DNA of 64,000 bases from Trichomonas vaginalis G3 (taxonomy: Eukaryota > Parabasalia > Trichomonadida > Trichomonadidae). The stretch spans positions 2,203,797 through 2,267,796 of the forward strand of contig NC_067204.1 in assembly GCF_026262505.1 (NCBI RefSeq), given 5' to 3'. Shown here one piece after another: positions 10,531 through 21,229 of this stretch (position 1 is its first letter; each line of letters opens with the position of its first letter). The notes beneath the pieces are model-generated. The model saw nothing but the letters and a program-made list of their open reading frames with translations. It had not been told where the DNA came from and searched no databases. Both the position numbers and the translations under genes were made by a program.

Positions 10531-11125
10531 GACTTTTTTTTTGAAAACTGTACGTTTAAAATGTAAAAATAATTTTTATTGGTCAGATCAAAATAATTGG
10601 TCAGCCGTACATGCTGAATGATGGAATGCTTATTTTTGTTAAAAAAGTTATAAATTTTCGAGTGATTTTTTTCAATATGAAAACATCATTAGATGAAACG
10701 CATGCGAGAATTCAATCAAGAATGTTACGCTGTTAAATGTATTAACACTCTCGTTTTGTCATCTGACTATGCAATAAATGCATTATAAACAACTGCATAT
10801 TCCATAATATATTTGTTAAATCTCACAACCATTAAAAATCTTGATGAGAATCCCTCAAGAACTAAGTGTTTTGATAAATACTTACATTAATTCGTTCATG
10901 GCTCTATCTAGGTTCATGAAACAAAATATTTAAGATAGATTGAACCATTTAGGGTATGTTTTGCGCTTCATATTTATAAATAATCTGTTTTCTCTTGAAA
11001 GATATTTGAATGAAATGAGATGAAGTGAAAAAATAAAATTGTCAAGCCAAAAGAGGCTCATTTGAAAAAAGGTAGTATATAATTCTCTAATATACAGTTT
11101 ACTAACATACAATATCATGATAAAA

Positions 11126-11407
11126 TTAGTCATATTTTCCGAAAATCAAATCCAATTTTGTCCAATAAACTGGTAATGGAGTTGATGAAGGTCTTGTAGG
11201 TCTTTCGTAGTTAGTATTTAATTTAATATCATTTGCACAATTTGCAAATGACATAGAAGGCTGGAGTTGATTAATCTGAAACAATTTTGGATTCAGCTCA
11301 CTCTGATTGAAGAGTCTATCTTGGGATCTCATCGAGACATATTTGATGTAGTTTTCTTGTTGCTTCTTGCTCATTGGAGTTTTATAATCTTGCTCATCAA
11401 GATACAT
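11126..11407 (-). CDS. Short hypothetical protein with PSSxPLPxxW tail
   Basis: 93 residues from ATG 11407. Polar, Gln/Asn-rich body (SKKQQENYIKYVSMRSQDRL) ending in RPSSTPLPVYWTKLD and a short tail. The tail matches PSSEPLPIFWNAKI in the ORF at 9219-9758, so the two may be distant paralogues or share a binding motif. No known domain is seen. It could be the 3' part of a longer decayed ubiquitin-like gene, since no ubiquitin-type segment precedes the tail. The region from 10531 to 11125 has no convincing gene. Confidence 0.4.
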   Translation of the reverse strand: MYLDEQDYKTPMSKKQQENYIKYVSMRSQDRLFNQSELNPKLFQINQLQPSMSFANCANDIKLNTNYERPTRPSSTPLPVYWTKLDLIFGKYD

Positions 11408-12650
11408 TTGATTTATTTGATTTTTATAAAAAAGTTTTTGAATACTTTTTATTTATTATTGATGAGATTATGAACAGGAGCATTTTTAAAGAAATTATGT
11501 GTTGAAGTTTTGATGGGACATTCAAAAATTCATTCAAATTATTTGTTAGATAACTATTCAATTATTAAATTTATTAATGAATGATATATCAGATATGCGC
11601 TAAAATGCTCGATTTTAATATTTTTGTAACGATTTAATATTTTCAAAGGACTTTTGGCAATATTTAATTTTGATAGATTGACCATTTATTTTCTGGAAGA
11701 TATTCTTCATTCACAGAGGCCAAAACCAAAGAATTTAGAATAAAATAAAATTCAATCAGAGGACAAGTGATGGGTTTCTGACTTTCATTTCATCTCATTA
11801 ACACTTCTGCACTTGAAATAATATATTGGTTTTGCAATTTTCTTTTCCAATAATTCCAAATTTAACTCTCAATAAGATATGAATGTTTTGACATCGCATT
11901 TCCTTTTTAAATGTAGAAAATATAATATTTCATATCATAATTCAATGAGGACTTATGAGAAATAACATCACATTTAAAAAGTCATATAGTGGATAACCTT
12001 GATTTTAATATTTCTTTATCATGCGTGTGCACAGTTGATTTTCTGAGGAAAACAAGCCATTTATAATTGAAGTGAAAATTTTCAAATTCAAGCTTTGTAA
12101 TGGAAATCAGTAACGAGTTGTAGGGCGACCGACTCAGGGCAATTATTATATATCTATAATAACTGCATGATTCTAAAAAAACTTATTTATTCAAACTTTG
12201 ATTCTGGGTACAGCGCAAGTTTCACAATTGAAATGAATTTTATATGATCATTACTGTATCATATTCTTTGGATAGAGATGAAATCAATAGTTTTTTTCAA
12301 AAATTATCGAAAAAAAAAATTATAAATTAATTACAGGTAATATAACCTATCTTTTACTAAAGGTATGATATCAATGTAATATCTTATTGTGGTGCGAATA
12401 ATTTAGTTTTAGAGCTTTTGAAACGTCTTTTTCCACACATCCCAAATACCCATCAAATCAAAAGTGGCTGTGGTTCTCTTCTAAATATTGTTGCAAAGTC
12501 TGAGAGGGAAAAATAATATTTTTTTACGCTAAACATATATTTCCAAGAGTATGTTATATATATTTTCTGATCTCTTTGCTCTGAGTTCCCCTTTCTTTAC
12601 ATGCCTTCCCTGAATCTCTTCAACGGTAGCAAGTTTTCATATATCAATAG
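11408..12650. other. Long intergenic stretch, no gene seen
   Basis: About 1.24 kb, AT-rich, with no frame of protein-like composition, no tandem repeat and no inverted repeat that stands out. It separates the PLP-tail gene from the protease relic. Confidence 0.55.
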
Positions 12651-12698
12651 CAAATAAAAAACTTATCCAGGATTAATTTTTATTTACCCTCCAGATTA

Positions 12699-13685
12699 TT
12701 GCAGACCAAAAAGTGCCAAAAACGTGACATTGTGTTTTTGTTTACGTCATTTGTTTCTTCTGCATTAATAGAAACTCATGAAGAGAAAGCCTTCCTTTCA
12801 TGGATGCGCGAAAACAACTATGCATACATTGGCGAAGAGTATGCTTTCAGACTTGGTATTTATCTTTCAAATATGAGGTACATTAAAGAGCATAACAAGG
12901 CTGGTTCAAGCTACAAGCTTGAAGGAAACCGTTTTGCTGCTTTCACACCAGCAGAATATCGTTCAATGTTATCAAAACCAAAATCCCTTGCTAAGAAATT
13001 CGAAAGTGCACCATTAAAGCACAAGGAAGGTGCAATCCCAGCAGAGTTCGACTGGAGAACAAAGGGAGTTGTTACACCAGTCAGATATCAAGAAGGTTGT
13101 GGCGCAGGCTGGGCCTTTGCATCTGCCGCTTTACAAGAATCCATGTGGGCTATTTACGATAGAGGACTTGCCCATCTCTCTGTCCAGCAATTACTCGACT
13201 GTGACTACAATGACGACGGATGTGACGGTGGTTCATCCGATGGCGCCTCATACTTCGTATTACTTAACCAGTACGGCATGTGGATGTCCGATTCCGACTA
13301 TCCATTCAAGCCATACGTCGGAGAATGCAAATTCGACTCTTCAATGGCCCAATCCAAGTTTGTACAGCTTACATACACAAAGAATGAGACAGATATGGCT
13401 GTAACAGTTGCAACACACGGAGTTCTCGCTTGCGGATACGACGCATCTGCTGCAGATTTCGAATGGTACAGTTCTTGTGTTTATGACAACCCAGACTGCG
13501 ATCCATGGGGCATCTGCCACTGGATGATGATCTGTGGATACGGAACTGACGCAGGAAAAGACTACTGGCTCGCAAAGAACTCATTTGGAAGCACTTGGGG
13601 CATGGAAGGCTACATCGAGCTTGTCAGGAACAAGGACGGTCAATGTGGCGTTGACTTATTGACATTTACACATATAATTGAGTAA
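12699..13685 (+). pseudogene. Papain-family cysteine protease homologue lacking start codon and catalytic Cys
   Basis: The frame encodes an almost full clan CA, family C1 protein. An I29-type propeptide is visible (EEKAFLSWMRENNYAYIGEE, then EGNRFAAFTPAEYRSML), followed by a mature domain starting near PAEFDWRTKGVVTPVRYQEG. The normal C-G-S-C-W-A-F active-site box reads CGAGWAF, so the nucleophilic Cys is Gly. The His region is kept (CHWMMICGYG), and so is the Asn box (KNSFGSTWGMEGYI), though its N-S-W is N-S-F. The open frame extends upstream to 12651 through signal-like residues (IVFLFTSFVSSA) with no ATG; the first in-frame ATG is inside the propeptide. Body codon use is still orderly, so loss is recent, or the protein is an inactive homologue with an unusual start. 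A decayed gene is the simpler reading. Confidence 0.8.
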
Positions 13686-14315
13686 TATTATTTTAAATTA
13701 TTATTAATTAACATAATTAATTAAAATTTTTCTTACGTTTCATTAATATTATAGAAAAATAGTTTTTCAACTTAGCCCAGTAAGTTACAAATTTTAAATG
13801 TAAATCAACTCTTATGTATTTCGTGAATATTCCATAATAGAGTGGTTTTATCAAAGTTATTGATTGCGTTTTTGTTTTTTCATATCAAAATCATTACCTC
13901 AGGCGAATATAAGCAGATTTGAATATTAGTTTTCGCCTTCAGAATTTAATTTATGAGATTTTGGACATTTTAGTGGAGTATCTCCTATGCAACCTTTTGC
14001 ACAAAAATATGTGAAATGATAAGAAGCTGCCTAAAGTTCAGATTTTCCCTCATTATCATTCTCATTGGTAGAAGGATTATTCTACAAATTCTTTATCACC
14101 ATAACAACACGCAAATCCAAGAATAGAGTAAATTTTCGCTATGAGAAAGAAGAGATTGAACTAACTATTTGTTGCTGATGTTAGAACTGTGTGATTATGT
14201 TTATTGTCTGTTACATTAATATTAATATTAATATTAATATTAATATCAATTCTTTGTTGAAATTATTTTCCTGAACCTATATAAATATTTCTAACCAAGT
14301 GTCGTTCTCTGTAAC
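13686..14315. repeat. Intergenic with a short ATTAAT microsatellite
   Basis: AT-rich spacer. The only structure is a run of about five perfect TAATAT/ATTAAT hexamers at 14215-14246. No gene or RNA is seen. Confidence 0.6.
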
Positions 14316-15344
14316 ATGATTTTTTTTGAATAGTTTACATAAATTTTTGATGCGTGGGATTATTTTTACAATGAAAACAAGCAACCAAATCCAATCACAT
14401 GTACCAATTGCTCAATGCCTGTCAACAATCAAGAATATTTTGTCTTACTCAGTTTCTTCTTTGATTTCAAAAACGGTGCGATCCAATATTCAAGAAACGA
14501 CATCAAAGTATTACATTCTGAATGCAACTTTAATAATAACACGCGTACAGATCGTGGCGGCAGTGTTTATTTTGAGTGCAACAGTTCTTTTGTTCAAAAC
14601 AAAATTTGTTCTTTATCTTCACAAACAACTGTTACTGGTTCAGAAGGGGGTCATCACTCCTTTTCAAATAGTAAAGATTCAAGCAAACTAAATTTTTTCT
14701 ATTATTCATCAATTTGTCTTTGTGGAAATGAAAAATCAGTGAAAACAATATCTTTATTCAACGGAAATATTTCTGTTCGATCAACAAATATCAGTCAATG
14801 TACAGCATATGCTGTTTCGGGATACGGACTGCATCCATTAACAGATACAACAGTTTCATTTTGTACAATTGAAAATACAACATGCAAACCTGATCACATT
14901 GTATTAGGTCATTATCAATATAAACCACATTTTGTTTCTTTTTGCAACATTTTGAATAACAAACAGAGTACAACAGAATTTGGAATGATTTATTGTAATA
15001 TAGTTATAACAATTGAAAACTGTTCTATATTTGGAAATGAAGGTCCATCAGGATTTAGACTTTTTTCCATTGACTTTGGATATTCATTTACAGTTAAAAA
15101 CAGTTATGTTCAGAGTTCTCCATCTATTCCAAATGGAATTACTACTGAAAATATCAAAGCAGAAGAAAAATATTTAACTTTATCTCATTTATCTACATCT
15201 AAATGCGAAGCTCTAATTCCTATAGTTAATAATGATGACAATAAAATAATAAAAGAAGAAGATGACACATTTAATCCAGAATATGTTAAATTTATTCAAT
15301 CATTATTTGTTCCTTTATCATCTCCTAATATCACATCAACTTAG
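14316..15344 (+). pseudogene. Beta-helix (Pmp-like) surface protein, 5' end damaged
   Basis: The longest ATG frame is 14415-15344 (309 residues). It holds repeats of parallel beta-helix type seen in trichomonad surface proteins: NNNTRTDRGGSVYFECNSSF, VRSTNISQCTAYAVSGYG, VSFCTIENTTC, ITIENCSIFGNEG. The same frame extends upstream with family-like content (PITCTNCSMPVN) to an ATG at 14316, but two in-frame stops (TAG, TAA) fall between that ATG and the first family-like residues near 14343. The signal peptide is therefore lost. No membrane anchor is found at the C-terminus, so the product, if made, would be an internal fragment starting at 14415. Function in the family is thought to be surface or adhesive; that is knowledge of relatives, not of this copy. 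Confidence 0.6.
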
Positions 15345-15495
15345 TTATTTAAAAAGTCAATAATTTACTTTATTTCAAAATAATTATTTTTCTGAACTGT
15401 GTTTTTAACTCCATAAGACTTCATCAACAAGTGTTTAAAATGAAAGATGAGTAAATTATTTGTTTATTTTTCATTAAACTTTGATAATTAATTCA

Positions 15496-15615
15496 GGCTA
15501 CACTTACGCCCATTTGACTTTAATTCAAATTTTTGACAACTGACGTCAAGCGTCATTGAAAATCAACCTTAAACATCTGAATTGAAGGCCATATCATAGT
15601 GGAGTAAGTGCACCC
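15496..15615. repeat. Imperfect inverted repeat, possible MITE
   Basis: GGCTACACTTACGCC at 15496 pairs imperfectly (12 of 15) with the reverse complement of GGAGTAAGTGCACCC at 15601. The 120-bp span contains a palindromic ACGT core. The right end (GTGCACCCTTA) resembles the right end of the TTAA element at 19580-20630. The rest of 15345-15809 has no gene. Confidence 0.25.
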
Positions 15616-15809
15616 TTATTAGCAATTAATGATATGATTCTAAATAAATTGACAATCATAATCTGATGATTGAGTTTAAGCAATATCTCGTAAGTTAAAA
15701 TAAAAAATAAAATTCTTTTAAAAAAACAGAACAATATAATGTTTAACAAATATAACAATAAATAAAATAATATAAAATAATAAAATAAATAAAAATAATA
15801 AATAAAAAA

Positions 15810-17111
15810 CTAAGTTTTTGTTTGTTCATTTTCATCTTCTTCTGATTTATCTTCTTCTTTGAGTTCGTTCTTGCGTTGTTCCTCTTGTTTGAGGTAGATT
15901 TCAAGTGCGGAATTCCAATTTTTTGCGCGTTTTGAGATGATTTGGAAAATCTCTTGTCCGGAGTGGACGTATTCTTCCATCATCTTTCGGTACCTGTTGG
16001 ATTCGGAATATACTTTCTTCTGTGACTGAATTTCTGATGTTAACAATCGACTAACTTGGTTACTCATTTCGGATGGTCGGTGGTTAGGATGAAGACCTAA
16101 ACTAAGCAATTCAACTTTAAGTTTAGTATCGTAATCAAGACTGCCGTATTTCGTAAGACCAATTCGTTCGCTGGATGGAATAACGTGTGTTCGAACTAGT
16201 TCGATGCTATCACTAAGTTCACGACGTAGTTTAGATGTTGGATGGTCGGAGTTACACCATGTTTCGAAAGATTCTTCGGAATCTGAGAAATTAGATGTCG
16301 AATTATCTTGGATTCGTTTGTGTTTGTGGTAGAGACTAATAAATGATGAGAAAAGTCTAGAATGAAGATAGTTCGTCTCGGTGCCATCCTCGTCAAATAC
16401 AAATGCTGGTTTCGGAATGAAGATTTGTGATTGAAGACGATTGGATTTGCTTCCTGTAAAACTACTAAATACTTCTGAGTAATGATCGCCAATTGGTTCT
16501 TTGAATTTAGATGGATCAATTTGTGGTTTAGTCTTTTGCAGGTATTTATCGAAATAATTTATGTCTTTGACTGGTTTAAAGAATAATTCTGTCGTTTCCC
16601 AGATTGTATCTGCAGTAATTGCGCGAGGTTGTTCAATTTCGGAGTTTTCTTCTTTTTCATTCTCGTTTTGTTCTTCCTCTTCTGTTTCGACTAAATTTCT
16701 GCTGATATTAGACTCTTTACTGTGAATTATGACTTGATCATGTTGAAAACTAGGTTTTCGCAAGTTGTGGCGAATTTTATGAAGATGTGTAGTGTATGTA
16801 TTCTGTATATTTGATGATGAACGGTCGACGAATGCTTTTAATTGAATAAGCTCTGATCGAAGACTATACAATTGAGTTAAAGTAAACATTTCAAGATTTT
16901 GCTCAACTGGAACGATTCCTTTATCCTTTACTTCAATACCATCAATACCTACTAAAAAGGCAATTGTCGGGAGGTTTAATTCTTTCAAAATCTCGTTTGG
17001 AGGCACTTTTGGAACTAAATTTTCAATGTTATCACCGGGAGTATCTGATGGTGGATCAGTTTCGAGTTTAGTCGGTTCCATAACTTCTTCAGCAGCCGAC
17101 TCTTCCTCCAT
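15810..17111 (-). CDS. ADA3/NGG1-like transcriptional adaptor (SAGA HAT module)
   Basis: 433 residues from the first ATG (17111); the frame continues upstream only through a GTG. ADA3 links GCN5 and ADA2 in SAGA-type histone acetyltransferase complexes. Visible: an acidic N-terminus, a Leu-rich early helix (LTQLYSLRSELIQLKAF) comparable to the N-terminal ADA3 helix, a central acidic stretch (EEEEQNENEKEENSE), then the C-terminal ADA3 pattern: an E-R-x-G-L-T segment, DYDTKLKVELLSLGLHP (compare the L-E-x-R-x-x-x-E-L-x-x-L-G-L box) and a roughly 85-residue coiled coil ending in a Lys/Glu tail. Length is within the family range. The identification rests on pattern, not search. With H2B, an E2F-like gene and a CHD-like gene in the window, a chromatin role is consistent. 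Confidence 0.5.
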   Translation of the reverse strand: MEEESAAEEVMEPTKLETDPPSDTPGDNIENLVPKVPPNEILKELNLPTIAFLVGIDGIEVKDKGIVPVEQNLEMFTLTQLYSLRSELIQLKAFVDRSSSNIQNTYTTHLHKIRHNLRKPSFQHDQVIIHSKESNISRNLVETEEEEQNENEKEENSEIEQPRAITADTIWETTELFFKPVKDINYFDKYLQKTKPQIDPSKFKEPIGDHYSEVFSSFTGSKSNRLQSQIFIPKPAFVFDEDGTETNYLHSRLFSSFISLYHKHKRIQDNSTSNFSDSEESFETWCNSDHPTSKLRRELSDSIELVRTHVIPSSERIGLTKYGSLDYDTKLKVELLSLGLHPNHRPSEMSNQVSRLLTSEIQSQKKVYSESNRYRKMMEEYVHSGQEIFQIISKRAKNWNSALEIYLKQEEQRKNELKEEDKSEEDENEQTKT

Positions 17112-17714
17112 CAAAATCCTTTTTCTCGAAAGCACTTGTCACGTTTTTTCAATCATGTATCATTCATTCTCTGACACATTAAAACATATTTCTTTTATGA
17201 ATACCCAAGATTTGATTTAAAATTTGTCAAAATGACTTGAAATGGCATTCCTTTGTGAATTTGCAGATATCTGGTGCTGAAATCAAATATAATTAATATA
17301 GTTACATATTATTAATAAACTTGCGTTAAAATATATTATGGATTTTATTGATTCATATTAATTCTGAAAACTCAAGCCTTATGATATTGACTGATATATT
17401 ATATTTCAGACATTACTCAAAGTGTAAAATGATAGCCTATAAAAAACAGGCAAATTCAGTTTCGAATTTAAAAAATTTTGAAGAATTTATATAAGAACAA
17501 AATGTGCTCGTAAATGTTCTATGGCAAACGTCTTTTCCCATTTTAATTAATAAACATTCAACATTTATTTTTTTCTCAACAATAAACAATCAATGTAAAA
17601 GCAAACAAAAGCATATCTTATACTCGTTAATCTCCTATCTTGAAATGAATCAAATATTTACCAAATTTGAAATTCTGAAAAATTACTAAAATGAAGAATA
17701 AGAATGATGCAAAT
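17112..17714. other. Intergenic, no gene seen
   Basis: About 600 bp, AT-rich, between the ADA3-like start and the outer edge of the large palindrome. Short frames here are composition noise. Confidence 0.5.
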
Positions 17715-18310
17715 GTAATAAACAGAAATTCATCAAAAGTGACGGCTCTCAATTTTTTGACATTTGTAAATTCTAAATTGAATGAGAAAAATGAAATAAT
17801 ACTAAGCATAATACAATATTCTAGATTTAATTATAATTAGGAAAAAGTTAGTTTTGAGAGTACTTTTCATAGGCATATAGAATGAAATCTTCTGAAAAAT
17901 AATATCACATAAACTCATATTATTGTCTAATATATAACTATTTTATATAAAAATCAAATTCAATGATCTTAAAAGCGAAGGATAAACCTCAAAATTTACG
18001 AATATAATGAGTGGGAATATAATGCTTATCTATCATAAAACCATATGAAATATTAATTTTTGCTTTACGCCTAATTTTTGACGACAATTAGCAAAAAATG
18101 TTAAATGTTAACACTCAGTCCATTTGAATATGAAAAATAAAATTGACTTTGATTAAATGTTTTTATTTATCATGCAATTCTTCTTGCGACCAAAGATTTG
18201 AATAAAAGTTCAAAAAATAAGATAGCTTAAAAAATAATATACGGTAGTGTTTACTAATAGATGAATAGTATATAAATTCTATTAAAATGGATTTGATCCA
18301 AAAAAATATA
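17715..18310. repeat. Left arm of large inverted repeat (about 595 bp)
   Basis: This arm is the near-perfect reverse complement of 18799-19393. The outer end is GTAATAAACAGAAATTC, the inner end GGATTTGATCCAAAAAAATA. I found only isolated differences, including ATCAAAAGTGACGG versus ATCAAAAATGACGG and a 2-bp length difference at the inner end. It encodes nothing recognisable. No target-site duplication is visible outside the arms. It could be a foldback transposon, a recent palindromic duplication, or an assembly foldback. Confidence 0.85.
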
Positions 18311-18392
18311 TAAAATTTGATCATAAATAAAATCGTTTTAAATTACTTCTTCATTTAAATTATAACAATTATTTTTGGTTTTATATTTTTTT

Positions 18393-18633
18393 GGGAAGGG
18401 ATATTGGAGTGGTGGTGGTGGGTGGTGGTGGGAGTTGGGTGGTTGGTGAGGGAAGGGATATTGGAGTGGTGGTGGTTTGGGTGGTGGTGGTGGGTGGTGG
18501 TGGTGGTGGGTGGTGGTGGGAGTTGGGTGGTTGGTGAGGGAAGGGATATTGGAGTGGTGGTGGTTTGGGTGGTGGTGGTGGGTGGTGGTGGGAGTTGGGT
18601 GGTTGGTGAGGGAAGGGATATTGGAGTGGTGGT
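18393..18633 (+). repeat. G-rich, C-free minisatellite in palindrome centre
   Basis: About three and a half units, each starting GAAGGGATATTGGAGTGGTG, continuing with GGT/GGGT runs and ending GAGTTGGGTGGTTGGTGAG; units vary in the number of GGT triplets. The + strand lacks C for about 240 bp. Dense GG and GGG runs could form two-tetrad G-quadruplexes. Frames across it translate to Trp/Gly/Val runs and are not genes. A roughly 38-bp direct repeat (core ATTTTTGGTTTTATATTTTT) lies on both sides, at 18356 and 18773. Confidence 0.9.
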
Positions 18634-18769
18634 GCCCTATAGACGATAGACCACCCTCAGAAAAGCACTTTTAAGGTTATTATATTGAGAACTAGAATCC
18701 GGATAATCCATTCATTCGAGTTCTAATAAGGTTAATTTTGTGATGTTTACATTATCGTTATAGGGCACC
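18631..18769. repeat. 139-bp sequence with short terminal inverted repeats
   Basis: GGTGCCCTATAGACGATA at 18631 pairs, with one single-base indel, with the reverse complement of TATCGTTATAGGGCACC ending at 18769. It sits next to the G-rich tract within the palindrome spacer. It is a possible minimal MITE; no target duplication is clear. Confidence 0.4.
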
Positions 18770-18798
18770 CTTAAATTATCACAATTATTTTTGGTTTT

Positions 18799-19393
18799 AT
18801 ATTTTTTTGGATCAAATCCATTTTAATAGAATTTATATACTATTCATCTATTAGTAAACACTACCGTATATTATTTTTTAAGCTATCTTATTTTTTGAAC
18901 TTTTATTCAAATCTTTGGTCGCAAGAAGAATTGCATGATAAATAAAAACATTTAATCAAAGTCAATTTTATTTTTCATATTCAAATGGACTGAGTGTTAA
19001 CATTTAACATTTTTTGCTAATTGTCGTCAAAAATTAGGCGTAAAGCAAAAATTAATATTTCATATGGTTTTATGATAGATAAGCATTATATTCCCACTCA
19101 TTATATTCGTAAATTTTGAGGTTTATCCTTCGCTTTTAAGATCATTGAATTTGATTTTTATATAAAATAGTTATATATTAGACAATAATATGAGTTTATG
19201 TGATATTATTTTTCAGAAGATTTCATTCTATATGCCTATGAAAAGTACTCTCAAAACTAACTTTTTCCTAATTATAATTAAATCTAGAATATTGTATTAT
19301 GCTTAGTATTATTTCATTTTTCTCATTCAATTTAGAATTTACAAATGTCAAAAAATTGAGAGCCGTCATTTTTGATGAATTTCTGTTTATTAC
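18799..19393. repeat. Right arm of large inverted repeat (about 595 bp)
   Basis: Reverse complement of 17715-18310. It starts TATTTTTTTGGATCAAATCC and ends GAATTTCTGTTTATTAC. Beyond 19393 the sequence diverges from the left flank, which fixes the outer boundary. Confidence 0.85.
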
Positions 19394-19579
19394 AAAAGAA
19401 GCTTCCAAAACATGGAGCTTTCCCATTGTAGCTTCATTTTTCTTTTATTTATTTCAAAAAGATATTTTGCTTCAATTAAGAAAATGGTAGTGCGGTACAC
19501 TTTCAAATTGATTTGACTGGTCTTTGCTAATGCTATATATATTCCTAAAATAAAAAACTTTCCTTCAAATATGTGAGCT

Positions 19580-20630
19580 TTAAGGGTGCACCCGTATGTA
19601 CGTTTATTTGAGAGGAGGGGGATTACCCTCTCAATTTTGAGGGATTCGTTAGTTTATTTTCTCGATGAATATGCAATAAAATTTGATTTTTACCTTATCA
19701 ATATACTTCATATAATATACACATGTTCATGTAAAAACTTTTTTCCAAAATCCTCAGGAATTAAGGGATTTTTGAATTTTAAGAATTTTTTTCGAATTTT
19801 TTCGAAAAAAAAAATATTTTCAGAACAGCCTTAACGGCTAAGATTTAGGAACAATGTTAAGTATCAAAAAGAAAGGAGGTCTGATATAGACAACATATAT
19901 CGTTGAAGGTTGAAAAAATCTCTAATATTTGAGCCCAAAATTTCAAATTTTAATTTTTTGAAAAAAGAGGCCACCCGTATGTACGTTTATTTGAGAGGAG
20001 GAGGATTATATTTTTGAAAGGGTGAAACATTATGAATATGTTAATTATATAATAATATGTATTATTATAAAAAAGAAAAAATAAATCACGTTAAAATTTT
20101 TCTTTCTTGATTTTTTACAAAATCTACTTAGAATTATGCAAAATATGACTAAATAATTATAAATTTCAAGTTAAATTTTAATTTTGATAAATAATTTAAA
20201 TTTCAAAATGTCAAGTTCAGTTCGACTATGTATGTAGTAATTCCTCAATAAAGTGCCAAAACCCTATTAAAATATATGAACATTTTCAACATTTTAATGT
20301 TTTTATTTAAAAATTTGTTGGAATATGAGCTTCAAACAATTATTATGTAAATAAAAAATAATTAAATATATGTATTTATTCGTATTACAACCGTAGTAAG
20401 TCGATTCTTCCTTTCTTCTACTGAGTTTTGAATTTGATTTCGAATTGTAAAGAGATTCAAAGGGAAAATACTAGCGGATAAAAACTACCTCCATGAAAGG
20501 GTCATAATGGAGTCAAGTTGTATTTTTTGATATTTTTTGCTTTTCGAGCCTAAATAGGTAGCCAAGATAATGCCTAAAAATAAGGTTCTAAATTCTGAAG
20601 TTTACATGATCCTCTCGTGTGCACCCTTAA
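19580..20630. mobile_element. TTAA-flanked non-autonomous element
   Basis: TTAA at 19580-19583 is followed by GGGTGCACCCG; the other end reads CGTGTGCACCC and TTAA at 20627-20630. The ends match as inverted repeats (GGGTGCAC perfect, then one mismatch). TTAA target duplications with GGG/CCC-type ends are typical of piggyBac and Kolobok transposons; which applies here is not decidable. The interior has no transposase frame. It carries a 37-bp direct repeat at 19589-19625 and 19972-20008 (CACCCGTATGTACGTTTATT, then an AGGAGG-type end). The next 600 bp (20631-21229) show no gene. Confidence 0.5.
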
Positions 20631-21229
20631 CAAAAATTGCTTTCAATTGATACTTTACTCATTGATTTATGCATCCACATTTGACTGATGAGTAATACAA
20701 CACATCAAGAGCTCCATTATGTCAGTGTTGTGAGTTCAATTTAAAATGAATGTGTGGCAAAAACAAAAAAAAATTCACAACCTCGAATTAACTCTATCGG
20801 GAGAAATATATTTGATGTAATTGGATCCTGTTTATTATAAAAGTACTGAAAACCACATAAATTGTTAAAAGAAACGAGATTTTGAAATGAAATCTTGAAA
20901 AAAAGTTCTAATGTTTTATTTTTAATTTTTGGCTATAGCAATCGCATATTTATATATAATGTGGATTATTTTCATAGTTTATCTGTTACCAATTCCTAAA
21001 TCTGAAATTTTCAATATTTTCCTCTAAATTTATATCTGATAATGGTAAAATGATTGAGTTATCGCATATGTAATAAAAGATGAAACGAATAATGATTAGG
21101 TTTGTTATCCAAAATATAAATTATTAAATCTATAACAACGAATATTTTTAATATACAAAAACATAACAACTACAAACATATATTAAGAATATTATATTCT
21201 TCAAGGAATTGTATTATCAAATGTTAATC

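Noticed and set aside
18404-18674. Trp/Gly/Val-rich open frames
   Set aside because: They are translations of a G-rich, C-free minisatellite; unit-length variation and lack of normal composition exclude a gene.
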